NCBI GenBank assembly: GCA_964607795.1
Contig: CAZSLA010000024.1
Location: forward strand, 1 to 13,467
Reading direction: 5' to 3'
Length of the DNA stretch: 13,467 bases
Source of the DNA: DYGT01 sp964607795
GTDB lineage: Bacteria; Patescibacteriota; Microgenomatia; UBA8517
Shown here: positions 6,573-13,273 of the stretch, piece by piece
Layout of the letters: the number at the start of each line of letters is the position of its first letter
Numbering within the stretch: position 1 is the stretch's first letter
Made by a program: the position numbers and the translations under genes
Notes under the pieces: model-generated
Seen by the model: the letters and a program-made list of their open reading frames with translations, nothing else
Database searches by the model: none
Told to the model about the DNA's origin: nothing

Positions 6573-6825
6573 AATATCCTGCCTTTAAAGTAACCACCCC
6601 CACACAATGGTTGTACCAAATTCCTTTGCCATACTTAGCATCAGTGTCATTGCCCAGATAGCTATCAAAATTTATTTTTTTGCCAAAACAGCTGCACCGC
6701 TTCTCGTCAGCCCTTACCGGAGTGTATTTATCACAAGGGTTGACAAAAATCATCCAGAAAAACACGAGAGCCACCGAAACCAGTAAAAAGCTGAAGACAA
6801 AATTGCGCAACTTGTGCAGATCCAT
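6571..6825 (-). CDS. small membrane protein with four cysteines, unknown function
   Basis: An 84-residue protein that I do not recognise. A basic start (MDLHKLRN) leads into a membrane helix at about residues 8-28, then a short domain with Cys31, Cys44, Cys46 and Cys74 in CSCFGKK and NHCVGV, rich in Lys, Asp and Tyr. By the positive-inside rule the cysteine part lies outside, so disulfides or metal binding are possible. The start at 6825 is preferred over one 17 codons upstream because a -10 box lies 6 bases before it and the shorter form begins just before the membrane helix. It converges on tRNA-Gly and diverges from tRNA-Thr. Confidence 0.7.
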   Translation of the reverse strand: MDLHKLRNFVFSFLLVSVALVFFWMIFVNPCDKYTPVRADEKRCSCFGKKINFDSYLGNDTDAKYGKGIWYNHCVGVVTLKAGY

Positions 6826-6831
6826 GAAATA

Positions 6832-6840
6832 ATTGTAGCA
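6832..6840 (-). promoter_or_regulatory. extended -10 of the 84-residue protein gene
   Basis: On the minus strand TGCTACAAT ends 6 bases before the ATG at 6825, again predicting a leaderless message. There is no recognisable -35. It lies back to back with the tRNA-Thr promoter. Confidence 0.55.
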
Positions 6841-6858
6841 CGTCTGAAAGCGTATTTT

Positions 6859-6867
6859 TGCTATAAT
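6859..6867 (+). promoter_or_regulatory. tRNA-Thr promoter, extended -10
   Basis: TGCTATAAT is a perfect extended -10 ending 13 bases before the tRNA. A 6-base dyad (CGTATT / AATACG, 6851-6870) surrounds it. No clear -35. Confidence 0.65.
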
Positions 6868-6880
6868 ACGAAGCAAGGGT

Positions 6881-6952
6881 GCCGGTGTAGCTCAATGGTA
6901 GAGCAATCCCTTCGTAAGGGAGAGGTTAGAGGTTCAAGTCCTCTCATCGGCT
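6881..6952 (+). tRNA. tRNA-Thr (CGT)
   Basis: Cloverleaf of 72 bases: acceptor GCCGGTG/CATCGGC with one G-T pair, D stem GCTC/GAGC, anticodon stem ATCCC/GGGAG with a mismatched outermost A-G pair, loop TTCGTAA giving anticodon CGT, and T arm AGAGG-TTCAAGT-CCTCT. The discriminator is T. CCA is not encoded, and a protein start codon follows after only four bases. Confidence 0.95.
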
Positions 6953-6956
6953 CAAA

Positions 6957-7676
6957 ATGGCAACATACCGCCGCTTTAGTCGTATGGAAAAGGTGGAGGC
7001 TCAAAAAGCCCGAAGGAGTGCTTTTATTTACATTGCCCTTACCATCGGTCTTTTGCTTTTAATTTTTTTTTATGGCCTGGGGTTGCTTTCTAATTTTGCG
7101 GACTTAGTAAGTGGGCTTTTGGGCAGTAATTCCCCTGTGGCAATTTTGGACACCACCCCACCCGCTCCCCCGCGCCTGGATGATTTGGATACTTATACCA
7201 ACAAAGATAAAGTGGAAATTGTGGGTGTAGCTGAGGCCGGCTCGTTGGTCACGATCACGGTGCGGGGCATTGAAAAAGAAACTGTTGCCTCTAAAGAAGG
7301 TAGCTTTAGGCTTAGTTTTGATTTGGTAAACGGGGAGAACGAGGTTTTTGCCATAGCCAAAGACAATGCCGGAAATGTAAGCACACAGTCGCCTTCCGAA
7401 GTTATCATTCTGGATACCAAAGTTCCCGAAATTGCCATTGAAATGCCGGATGAGGGCCAGAATTTTTCTGGAGGTGAAAAACAGATTGAAGTAAAGGGCA
7501 AGGCCAATGAGAATGTGGACGTGGAAATTTCGGGCAAATCCGCATATGTTTCTGCGGATAATCAATTTCGCGGCTTGGTGGACTTGAGTGAGGGCGAAAA
7601 CGTAATTTCAGTGAAGGCAAAAGACAAAGCCGGAAACACCGCGGAAGTCGCCATAAAAGTCACCTATCGTCCATAA
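6957..7676 (+). CDS. membrane-anchored surface protein with two Ig-like domains
   Basis: A 239-residue protein: basic cytoplasmic N-terminus (1-21), membrane helix (about 23-44), short spacer, then two beta-rich Ig-like domains of the bacterial surface type at about 69-153 and 156-237. Each begins with an LDT.-P motif (LDTTPPAPP; LDTKVPEIA) and ends with a matching pattern (NGENEVFAIAKDNAGN; EGENVISVKAKDKAGN), so they look like tandem copies. No enzyme motif is visible; it is likely structural or adhesive. The ATG at 6957 lies four bases after the mature 3' end of tRNA-Thr with no Shine-Dalgarno, so the gene is probably co-transcribed with the tRNA. An alternative ATG is at 6984 (MEKVEAQ). 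The 3' end overlaps the convergent ligase-like gene by 17 bases. Confidence 0.88.
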   Translation: MATYRRFSRMEKVEAQKARRSAFIYIALTIGLLLLIFFYGLGLLSNFADLVSGLLGSNSPVAILDTTPPAPPRLDDLDTYTNKDKVEIVGVAEAGSLVTITVRGIEKETVASKEGSFRLSFDLVNGENEVFAIAKDNAGNVSTQSPSEVIILDTKVPEIAIEMPDEGQNFSGGEKQIEVKGKANENVDVEISGKSAYVSADNQFRGLVDLSEGENVISVKAKDKAGNTAEVAIKVTYRP

Positions 7677-8787
7677 ATGTCCCCCACACAAGCATCAGCC
7701 AAAACATTACCCAAGCATAAAACAAAGTATTAGTAAATTGTGCATGGACCAAAACCGCTACCAAGCTGGGTCTTAAGTATTTTATTTTATAGAGGCTACT
7801 GATTAAGTAAAGATAACTCATAAGGCCCAAAAAGCCGGTAGTTGCCAAAATAAATAACAAGCTGTTATCCAGGCCAAAGCAAGAGTTGCTTTGATTTTCA
7901 GGCTCTTTGTATGCGCACAGATTGTTATAACCCACGCCAAAAAGCGGCGCCTTGAGAATAAGTTCAACGCTTTCTTTGTAATTACCAAGTTTTTGGGCAA
8001 TAGAGCTTGTACGTGTGAGTTTCACGCCTTCACCGCCGGGCTTAAGGGAAATGAGTGACACTAAGCACAAAATAACAAGGCTAAAAGCTATTGACATAAA
8101 TTTGTCTTTTGGCTTCGGTAAAAATGGCAAAGCAATAACTAAAGCTAAAAAACTCGCCCGCGAAAAAGTGAGAGCCAGGGAGGCACTTAAAATAAACAGC
8201 CATAGGTATGAATATTTATTTTTTTGAGACATTGTCAGTAACGCCCCCAGGACCAGGATAATACCGGTAAACGCCGGGTCCAAAAAAACCGAAACTAAGC
8301 GGTAATAATGATCATCCCAGCCAAAATATTTCATAGTCGTCAGGTCCGGAAACAGCACATACTGGATCATCCCAAATACAGCCACTATTATACTTAGGGC
8401 AATTAGAGTCTGAATAATGGCTGTTTTTGTTAAATTTTGCTTTCTGACAAGCCAATAAATAAGTTTGGGTAAATGTAAATAAGCCACTAGCCTGATTAAA
8501 TAGAATAAGCCGGGTAATAAAGCCTTGTCTTGTGCCCGCGATAATAAATACGAAAATATAGCTACTATCAAAAAAGCGCGTGCTTTTTGGGGCCAGCCGA
8601 TTTTTAAAACCAAAAAGCTGTATAAACCAAGCCCGAGTACCAATACATCCAATAAATGCAGCCGAAAGCCAAGGTCAAGTGGATTTAAAAATAAGGCCGG
8701 TAATTGACCAAAGGGAAAAACCGCAAGGCACAGAAACAATAAGCATGCGGCTATGTATGTTTTTGTTTTAGATAAAGTTGACTCCAT
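7660..8787 (-). CDS. O-antigen ligase / polymerase-like membrane protein
   Basis: Polytopic membrane protein of 375 residues with about ten or more hydrophobic helices, resembling the O-antigen ligase (WaaL/Wzy-like) family. Supporting features are the alternating short loops, the large extracytoplasmic loop before the C-terminal helices (about 245-300, with APLFGVGYNN), then GLDNSLLFILATTGFLGL, which corresponds to the family's H/D-N...L...GxxGL segment, and the SRAS motif in a central helix. Such proteins join or polymerise undecaprenyl-linked glycans outside the membrane; ligase and polymerase cannot be told apart from sequence alone. The start ATG lies inside the 3' end of the upstream glycosyltransferase gene (37-base overlap), without a Shine-Dalgarno. 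The gene ends in TGA and is last in the cluster. Confidence 0.82.
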   Translation of the reverse strand: MESTLSKTKTYIAACLLFLCLAVFPFGQLPALFLNPLDLGFRLHLLDVLVLGLGLYSFLVLKIGWPQKARAFLIVAIFSYLLSRAQDKALLPGLFYLIRLVAYLHLPKLIYWLVRKQNLTKTAIIQTLIALSIIVAVFGMIQYVLFPDLTTMKYFGWDDHYYRLVSVFLDPAFTGIILVLGALLTMSQKNKYSYLWLFILSASLALTFSRASFLALVIALPFLPKPKDKFMSIAFSLVILCLVSLISLKPGGEGVKLTRTSSIAQKLGNYKESVELILKAPLFGVGYNNLCAYKEPENQSNSCFGLDNSLLFILATTGFLGLMSYLYLISSLYKIKYLRPSLVAVLVHAQFTNTLFYAWVMFWLMLVWGTFMDDR

Positions 8788-9518
8788 GCTAAAAAGGAAT
8801 GCTGGCTCATAAGTATCGCGTGGACAAAGCCATGGGTGCCATCCCGAAAGCCCAGCTTAAGAAAAAAATTGAGCACAAACTTAACCGTAGGCATAGCCAA
8901 AATACGTAAAAGACTGGCTTTTTTGCCTTCCTCTTGGTTTGCCAAGGCGTGGAGTCGGGCTTGGAAATTTATGGAATTTATGTTTTTTTTCAGGTTATCT
9001 CCTCCCGTATGAATCAAAACATTTTTAAGTTCACCAGTGGGTCCGGCTATGGCCCAGTATTCATGTACGTGTCTTAGCCACGTGCCTGCGCCCTTTTTCC
9101 CTAAGCGCAAAAGCCTGTTGTGGCCGTATTTTGGTAAGATTTTAGTTTCTGACCATTCCCCCCAGTTCATGGCTTTACCAAGCCACATCCCTTTGCGCCG
9201 GATATAAAAACCTACGTAGTGGCTTTTTTTGATGTTATCAATGATTTCATTTGCCAAGGCTTGAGGTATTATTTCATCGGCATCCACAAACAGAACCCAG
9301 TTGTTTTTGGCTTGTTTTAGCCCAAAATTGCGTTGAGCGGCAAAGTCTTCATTTAAGTGCCTTGTATACACTCGCGCGCCAAATTTTTTTGCCAAAGGTA
9401 CTGTTTTATCCAAGGAATAATCATCCACAACAATTATCTCAGAAGCAAAGCTCAGACTTTTTATAAGACCCTGAATTTTCCTCTCTTCATTTTTGGTCAG
9501 AATTACGGCGCTTAGCAT
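8751..9518 (-). CDS. family 2 glycosyltransferase (WaaE/KdtX-like)
   Basis: Cytoplasmic GT-A glycosyltransferase of 255 residues. The N-terminus LSAVILTKNEERKI is the nucleotide-sugar-binding start of family 2, followed by VVDDYSLDKT (31-39), the AQRNFGLKQA segment and the metal-binding DAD at 79-81 (LFVDADE). RRKGMWLGKAMNWG (about 107-120) and HVHEYW (about 150-155) are typical of the WaaE/KdtX-like branch, which adds a sugar to a glycolipid. Donor and acceptor cannot be read from the sequence. It starts 2 bases after the flippase stop with no Shine-Dalgarno and overlaps the next gene, so translation is likely coupled. Confidence 0.92.
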   Translation of the reverse strand: MLSAVILTKNEERKIQGLIKSLSFASEIIVVDDYSLDKTVPLAKKFGARVYTRHLNEDFAAQRNFGLKQAKNNWVLFVDADEIIPQALANEIIDNIKKSHYVGFYIRRKGMWLGKAMNWGEWSETKILPKYGHNRLLRLGKKGAGTWLRHVHEYWAIAGPTGELKNVLIHTGGDNLKKNINSINFQARLHALANQEEGKKASLLRILAMPTVKFVLNFFLKLGFRDGTHGFVHAILMSQHSFLAWSQLYLKQKHT

Positions 9519-9520
9519 AC

Positions 9521-10735
9521 TTAGCTATTTTTGAATGCATGGTAATAAATAAATGGCAGCATTGCAAGAATACCGATAATCGTTGAGGCGCCGGTACCCA
9601 CTATGCCATAAGCATTAGTCAAAGGGATAATGCTTGCAAACATGGCAGTAATGCCAACCAGGGTGATAAGCATTACTTCTTCCTGCTTGTTTAAGGCCAA
9701 AAGCAGGGTAAAAGCAGGCTGGGTAACTGCACGCAAAAAAGCATAAATCGAAACAATCCTTAGTACGGGAACCGCAGGCAGCCATTTGTGACCCAAAACA
9801 ATAATTATCAAGGGGTGGGCAGAAATAATCAAAAACAAGGCAAAAACAAAAGAAAACGAACTAACCACCATGGTCGTTTGCCAAAAAGCTTTTTTAAGCC
9901 GTTTTTTGTCTTCGGAAATATTTACATAGATCGGAAGCGTTACTTTGGCAAAAACATCGGCCACTTCACTGATTGGCAGGGTGGCGATTTTGTAAGCCAT
10001 TTGATAATAGCCAAGCGCGGCTACGCCTAAAAGCCTGCCAACAACCGCGTCGTCGCCTTCGCGAAAAAGATATTGAAAAAAGCCAGCTCCGGTTATCCAT
10101 TTTCCGCGGTTTACCACCTCATGCGCTTTTTGTTTATCAAAATATAACCCTGGCCACGGCCGCGCTATGACAAAAGACAAGAAAATTTCCAAAACAACAC
10201 CCATAATAAGGCCGACGATCAGGCCATAAGGGTTTTTTAACACCAGAGTTACTAAAATGGCGACCAAGGCATCAAAGGCAAAGATGGTAAAACGAAAGCC
10301 AAAATCTAGCCCGAACTGCAGCCTTTTTTGAAATAAAATGATAGACGGATTAATAAAGCCGCGCAAAAAAGGTACCAGAGCAATTAGCTTAATAAGTCCC
10401 TCTGCTTCGGGCATTTTGAAAAATAGGGCAATTAATGGCGCAAAAACCAAAAGCACTATAGCGATCACCAAAGACCGCGCCATGGAGATGATCCAGGCCG
10501 TGGAAATATATTCATCCACATTACCTTTTTTTTGCAAAAGCACAACGTTGACGCCGGTTTCGGTCAGCACTTCCATAAGTGCCAGCATGAAAAAGGCAAT
10601 CGCATAAAGCCCCACGTCGGACGGAGTCAAAATACGGGCAATAATAACTGTTTTCAAAAAGGAAATCATACGTGTCGATCCCCGCAAAGCGCCTACCCAG
10701 CCGATTCCTTTGAGTGTTTCGTTTTTGTATCCCAT
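9521..10735 (-). CDS. polysaccharide flippase (Wzx-like, MOP superfamily)
   Basis: Multi-pass membrane protein of 404 residues with about 12 predicted helices, of the polysaccharide export/flippase family. The start KGIGWVGALRGSTRMISFLKTVIIARILTP and the DVGLYAIA segment are the typical first helix pair, and the mid-protein REGDDAVVGRLLGVAALGYYQMAYK motif is strongly characteristic. It should move lipid-linked oligosaccharides across the cytoplasmic membrane. It is shorter than the usual 450-500 residues, apparently lacking about two C-terminal helices. It starts 6 bases after the GT-C/TPR gene and ends 2 bases before the glycosyltransferase. No Shine-Dalgarno is visible. Confidence 0.92.
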   Translation of the reverse strand: MGYKNETLKGIGWVGALRGSTRMISFLKTVIIARILTPSDVGLYAIAFFMLALMEVLTETGVNVVLLQKKGNVDEYISTAWIISMARSLVIAIVLLVFAPLIALFFKMPEAEGLIKLIALVPFLRGFINPSIILFQKRLQFGLDFGFRFTIFAFDALVAILVTLVLKNPYGLIVGLIMGVVLEIFLSFVIARPWPGLYFDKQKAHEVVNRGKWITGAGFFQYLFREGDDAVVGRLLGVAALGYYQMAYKIATLPISEVADVFAKVTLPIYVNISEDKKRLKKAFWQTTMVVSSFSFVFALFLIISAHPLIIIVLGHKWLPAVPVLRIVSIYAFLRAVTQPAFTLLLALNKQEEVMLITLVGITAMFASIIPLTNAYGIVGTGASTIIGILAMLPFIYYHAFKNS

Positions 10736-10741
10736 GTTAAT

Positions 10742-12520
10742 TTATAAATTATGAGCCTTTCTTAGGCCGGTCAAAGCTGCTTGATTGCTAGGGTCCAGCT
10801 CAAGTGCTTTGGTAAATGCATCAAGGGCTGCATCTTTTTCTTTAAGTTCTACATATATTGTTCCTAAATTGGTCCACAAATGGGGCTCATCGGGTTTTAT
10901 GGCAACTGCTTTTTGCATATAATTTATGGCATCTTCGGGCTTTCCCGTCTCAAAGTAAGTTCCGGCTAAGTTGCGATAGCTTTGCCAAAGCCCCGGATTC
11001 AGCTCAATTGCCTTATGGTAATCGGCTATGGTTTTATCAACCTCACCCTTTTGTGCATATGTGAGCCCGCGGTTATGAAAGGCATCGGCGTAGGCGGGAT
11101 TAAGCTCGATGGCACGGCTAAATTCTGCGATTGCCATATCAAAATCCCCATGGCGCGCATAATAATCGCCCAAATTGTTGTGTGTTTTCGGGTCACTCGG
11201 GGCGGTTTTGGCGGTTGCCAGCCACAAGTTGTCCTCGTTTTGGAAGTCATTGTTTCTAATAAGTGTTCGCATAGATAAAATGCCCACTAAGATGATTACA
11301 ACAGACCACCACAGCCACTCGGGCAATCTATTAAACTTCCTTTCTAAAATGATCAATGCACCTGTTACAACTCCCAAGGCTCCAAGATAGGCGTAGCGCT
11401 CGGCCACCACCCAGGCTATCCGAAGTGGTGTCAGAAAGGGCACGAGACTAATAACAAAAAGCATTAGGAAAAAAAATACTTGCTTGTTTTTGAACCAGGC
11501 GGTAATAATGCTTCCGAAAAAGCCTAAGGTTACAAGGACTCGAAGCACATATTCTGGTCTCGTCAGCATAAATTCGGAATAATAAAAAGACAAACTTTTG
11601 GGATAAAAAATGATCCGCAAATAACTGCTTATGGCTGTGGGGATTTGAGTAAGCGGATTGTAAAACTTGTAACTTGGCTCGGTTGGTGCAAGGTCAGTGG
11701 CTCTTTGCTCAAGTGATCCTCCAAAGTTGATAAAAAATAAAAACCATGCTGCCGCGATAAGCAAAAAATAAAGCCACCGGCGAACGTTTTTAATATCTCC
11801 CCAGACAAGCTCCCACAGAGGATACATTGCCGCAAGCACAAAGGCCTTTTCCGAGGTAAAGAGCGAAAGTAAAAAAAAGACAATTGAATAAAAATATTTT
11901 TTATCAAACCCTGTGCTTTGAGCATACAGCCATAAAGACAAAAGGAAAAAGCAGGCATATTGTGCATAAACTCCGCCCGAAATCCAGGCTACGGACTCCA
12001 CAGTTATGGGGTGCACTCCAAAAATTAAGGCCGCACTAAGCCCCACTTTCTTATTAACGTACCGCGCCAAAAAAGTAAATAAGAGGGCGCACACACCCAA
12101 ATGAAAAAATATATTTCCCATCCGGTAAAGATACGGCGAGGTGCCAGAAAAGTTATAAAGCAAACCATAAAAAAGCCAACGGAAAAAATGGAGAAAATCA
12201 CGGAAAAGGAAGCTTATTGAGCCCACTTTCTGGTTTTCGGCAAGTGCATATAAATCATCCGAGACCAAGACATTGTCAAGTGAATTAGCATAAGACAAAA
12301 AAATTACCAGCGCAATTAAGCCTATGTAGCTTGGGTTTTGCCTCTTACCATTCGTTCTGAATTTATTTTCAAAGCGCTCATATTTTTTTCTGCCCCATTT
12401 TTTTTGTAAATAATGCTTGACTTCTTTGGGGTCGGCAGCAATTAGCTTTGAAATTTCCTTGAGCGAGTGGGTTTTAACATGGCGTTTGAGCAGTTTTTTT
12501 TGCGAGGAGCTAAGAGTCAT
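10742..12520 (-). CDS. GT-C type membrane glycosyltransferase-like protein with C-terminal TPRs
   Basis: A 592-residue protein in three parts. Residues 1-60 are cytoplasmic and basic, with an HTH-like stretch (HSLKEISKLIAADPKEVKHYL, about 18-38). Residues 62-430 hold about ten membrane helices with the first-loop acidic pair Asp88-Asp89 (VLVSDDLY) expected of GT-C enzymes, and HPITVESVAWISGGVYAQYACFF matching the HPIHTEAVAWI-type motif of TMTC/protein-O-mannosyltransferase-like proteins. Residues 444-579 are four uninterrupted 34-residue TPRs. The likely reaction is sugar transfer from a lipid-linked donor to proteins or glycans outside the membrane; donor and target are unknown. It heads a four-gene leftward cluster. 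The ATG lies 5 bases after a TATAAT and 22 bases after tRNA-Val, with no Shine-Dalgarno. Confidence 0.88.
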   Translation of the reverse strand: MTLSSSQKKLLKRHVKTHSLKEISKLIAADPKEVKHYLQKKWGRKKYERFENKFRTNGKRQNPSYIGLIALVIFLSYANSLDNVLVSDDLYALAENQKVGSISFLFRDFLHFFRWLFYGLLYNFSGTSPYLYRMGNIFFHLGVCALLFTFLARYVNKKVGLSAALIFGVHPITVESVAWISGGVYAQYACFFLLSLWLYAQSTGFDKKYFYSIVFFLLSLFTSEKAFVLAAMYPLWELVWGDIKNVRRWLYFLLIAAAWFLFFINFGGSLEQRATDLAPTEPSYKFYNPLTQIPTAISSYLRIIFYPKSLSFYYSEFMLTRPEYVLRVLVTLGFFGSIITAWFKNKQVFFFLMLFVISLVPFLTPLRIAWVVAERYAYLGALGVVTGALIILERKFNRLPEWLWWSVVIILVGILSMRTLIRNNDFQNEDNLWLATAKTAPSDPKTHNNLGDYYARHGDFDMAIAEFSRAIELNPAYADAFHNRGLTYAQKGEVDKTIADYHKAIELNPGLWQSYRNLAGTYFETGKPEDAINYMQKAVAIKPDEPHLWTNLGTIYVELKEKDAALDAFTKALELDPSNQAALTGLRKAHNL

Positions 12521-12525
12521 ACTTA

Positions 12526-12531
12526 ATTATA
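12526..12531 (-). promoter_or_regulatory. -10 box of the glycan cluster
   Basis: A perfect TATAAT on the minus strand, 5 bases before the GT-C/TPR start codon. The -35 position falls in the 3' end of tRNA-Val (CAGGCG), a poor match, so read-through from the tRNA is the alternative. Confidence 0.45.
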
Positions 12532-12542
12532 CATAACGCCTG

Positions 12543-12616
12543 TGGTCGCGCCTGGGCTCGAACCAGGGACCTCACCGATGTGAACGGTGCGCTCTGACCA
12601 ACTGAGCTACGCGACC
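12543..12616 (-). tRNA. tRNA-Val (CAC)
   Basis: Cloverleaf of 74 bases on the minus strand: acceptor GGTCGCG/CGCGACC, D stem GCTC/GAGC, anticodon stem CACCG/CGGTG with loop TTCACAT giving anticodon CAC, and T arm CCTGG-TTCGAGC-CCAGG. The discriminator is A; the next bases are CAGG, so CCA is not encoded. Confidence 0.97.
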
Positions 12617-12625
12617 TTAGGCTAT

Positions 12626-12634
12626 ATTTTAACA
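12626..12634 (-). promoter_or_regulatory. tRNA-Val promoter, extended -10
   Basis: TGTTAAAAT on the minus strand, ending 9 bases before the tRNA 5' end. No convincing -35 is seen. Confidence 0.45.
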
Positions 12635-12660
12635 CAAACACCTAAAATTATGCTTCGTAG

Positions 12661-12690
12661 AAGCGCGCCAGTTTTACTGTTGGCACGCTT
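12661..12690. repeat. 10-base inverted repeat over the lepB -35
   Basis: AAGCGCGCCA - 10 bases - TGGCACGCTT, arms pairing at 9 of 10 positions. The right arm contains most of the lepB -35 (TTGGCA). It lies upstream of the predicted transcription start, so it would act as DNA (operator) rather than as an RNA hairpin of lepB. A smaller dyad GCTTC-GTA-GAAGC (12652-12664) overlaps its left side. Confidence 0.55.
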
Positions 12691-12709
12691 TTCTAAACTG
12701 CCGTATAAT
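12680..12709 (+). promoter_or_regulatory. lepB promoter
   Basis: TTGGCA (12680-12685), 18 bases, TATAAT (12704-12709). The -10 ends 6 bases before the lepB ATG, predicting a leaderless message. Confidence 0.7.
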
Positions 12710-12715
12710 GATGTG

Positions 12716-13273
12716 ATGATCCTCAAACAACTGGGTGCTTTTCTTTTGGAAATCATTGAAATCATTGTTTTTGCCGTTTCAATCTTTTTATTTTTGTATC
12801 TTTTGGTTCTGCAGCCACACAAGATTAAGGGCTCATCCATGGAGCCTAATTTCCACGACGGCGAATACTTATTGACCGATAAAATTAGCTATCGCTTTAA
12901 TGAGCCCAAGCGCGGCGACGTGGTGGTCTTTAAGGCCCCGCCGGACTACAAAGAGGAATTTATTAAAAGAATCGTGGGACTTCCCGATGAAACTATTTCT
13001 ATCCGCGACAACCGCATCTATATAAATGGGGAAATTTTTGACGAAAACTATTTGCCTGATGACATTATTACTCAAAACGGAGCCTTTCTTAAAGATGGCC
13101 AGGAAATAACTGTACCCGAAAATTCCTATTTTGTTTTGGGGGATAACCGACCGCATTCCCTAGATTCGCGGCGTTTTGGCTTTGTCAATCTTGACAAGAT
13201 TACGGGCAAAACCTGGTTTATCTATTGGCCGCCCACAGAAGTCGGGATAGTCAAAAACAAAGCTACTTTTTAA
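12716..13273 (+). CDS. lepB: signal peptidase I
   Basis: Membrane serine protease that removes signal peptides from exported proteins, 185 residues. A single N-terminal membrane helix (about 10-32) is followed by the S26 boxes: GSSMEPNF with nucleophile Ser41, PKRGDVVVFKAP (64-75), FIKRIVGLPDE with general base Lys84, and the GDNRPHSLDSRRFG box near the C-terminus. All catalytic residues are present, and the length suits the single-helix Gram-positive-like type. The ATG at 12716 is chosen because it begins just before the membrane helix and lies 6 bases after a TATAAT; the frame stays open upstream into tRNA-Val, but that part is not protein-like. It ends convergently with the next gene, their stop codons sharing the four bases TTAA. 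Confidence 0.96.
   Translation: MILKQLGAFLLEIIEIIVFAVSIFLFLYLLVLQPHKIKGSSMEPNFHDGEYLLTDKISYRFNEPKRGDVVVFKAPPDYKEEFIKRIVGLPDETISIRDNRIYINGEIFDENYLPDDIITQNGAFLKDGQEITVPENSYFVLGDNRPHSLDSRRFGFVNLDKITGKTWFIYWPPTEVGIVKNKATF

Noticed and set aside
6851..6870. Short dyad CGTATT / AATACG around the tRNA-Thr -10.
   Set aside because: Only 6 bases per arm in AT-rich DNA; such dyads arise often around TATAAT and no second copy was seen.
6814..7062. A rightward 82-codon open frame over tRNA-Thr (contains SSMVEQSLRKGEVRGSSPL).
   Set aside because: It reads through the tRNA body and is a typical false tRNA-derived protein; the downstream part overlaps the real Ig-like gene in another frame.
12587..12715. 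N-terminal extension of lepB from a GTG inside tRNA-Val.
   Set aside because: The first codons would lie in the antisense strand of the tRNA and upstream of the promoter; the ATG at 12716 fits the family N-terminus.
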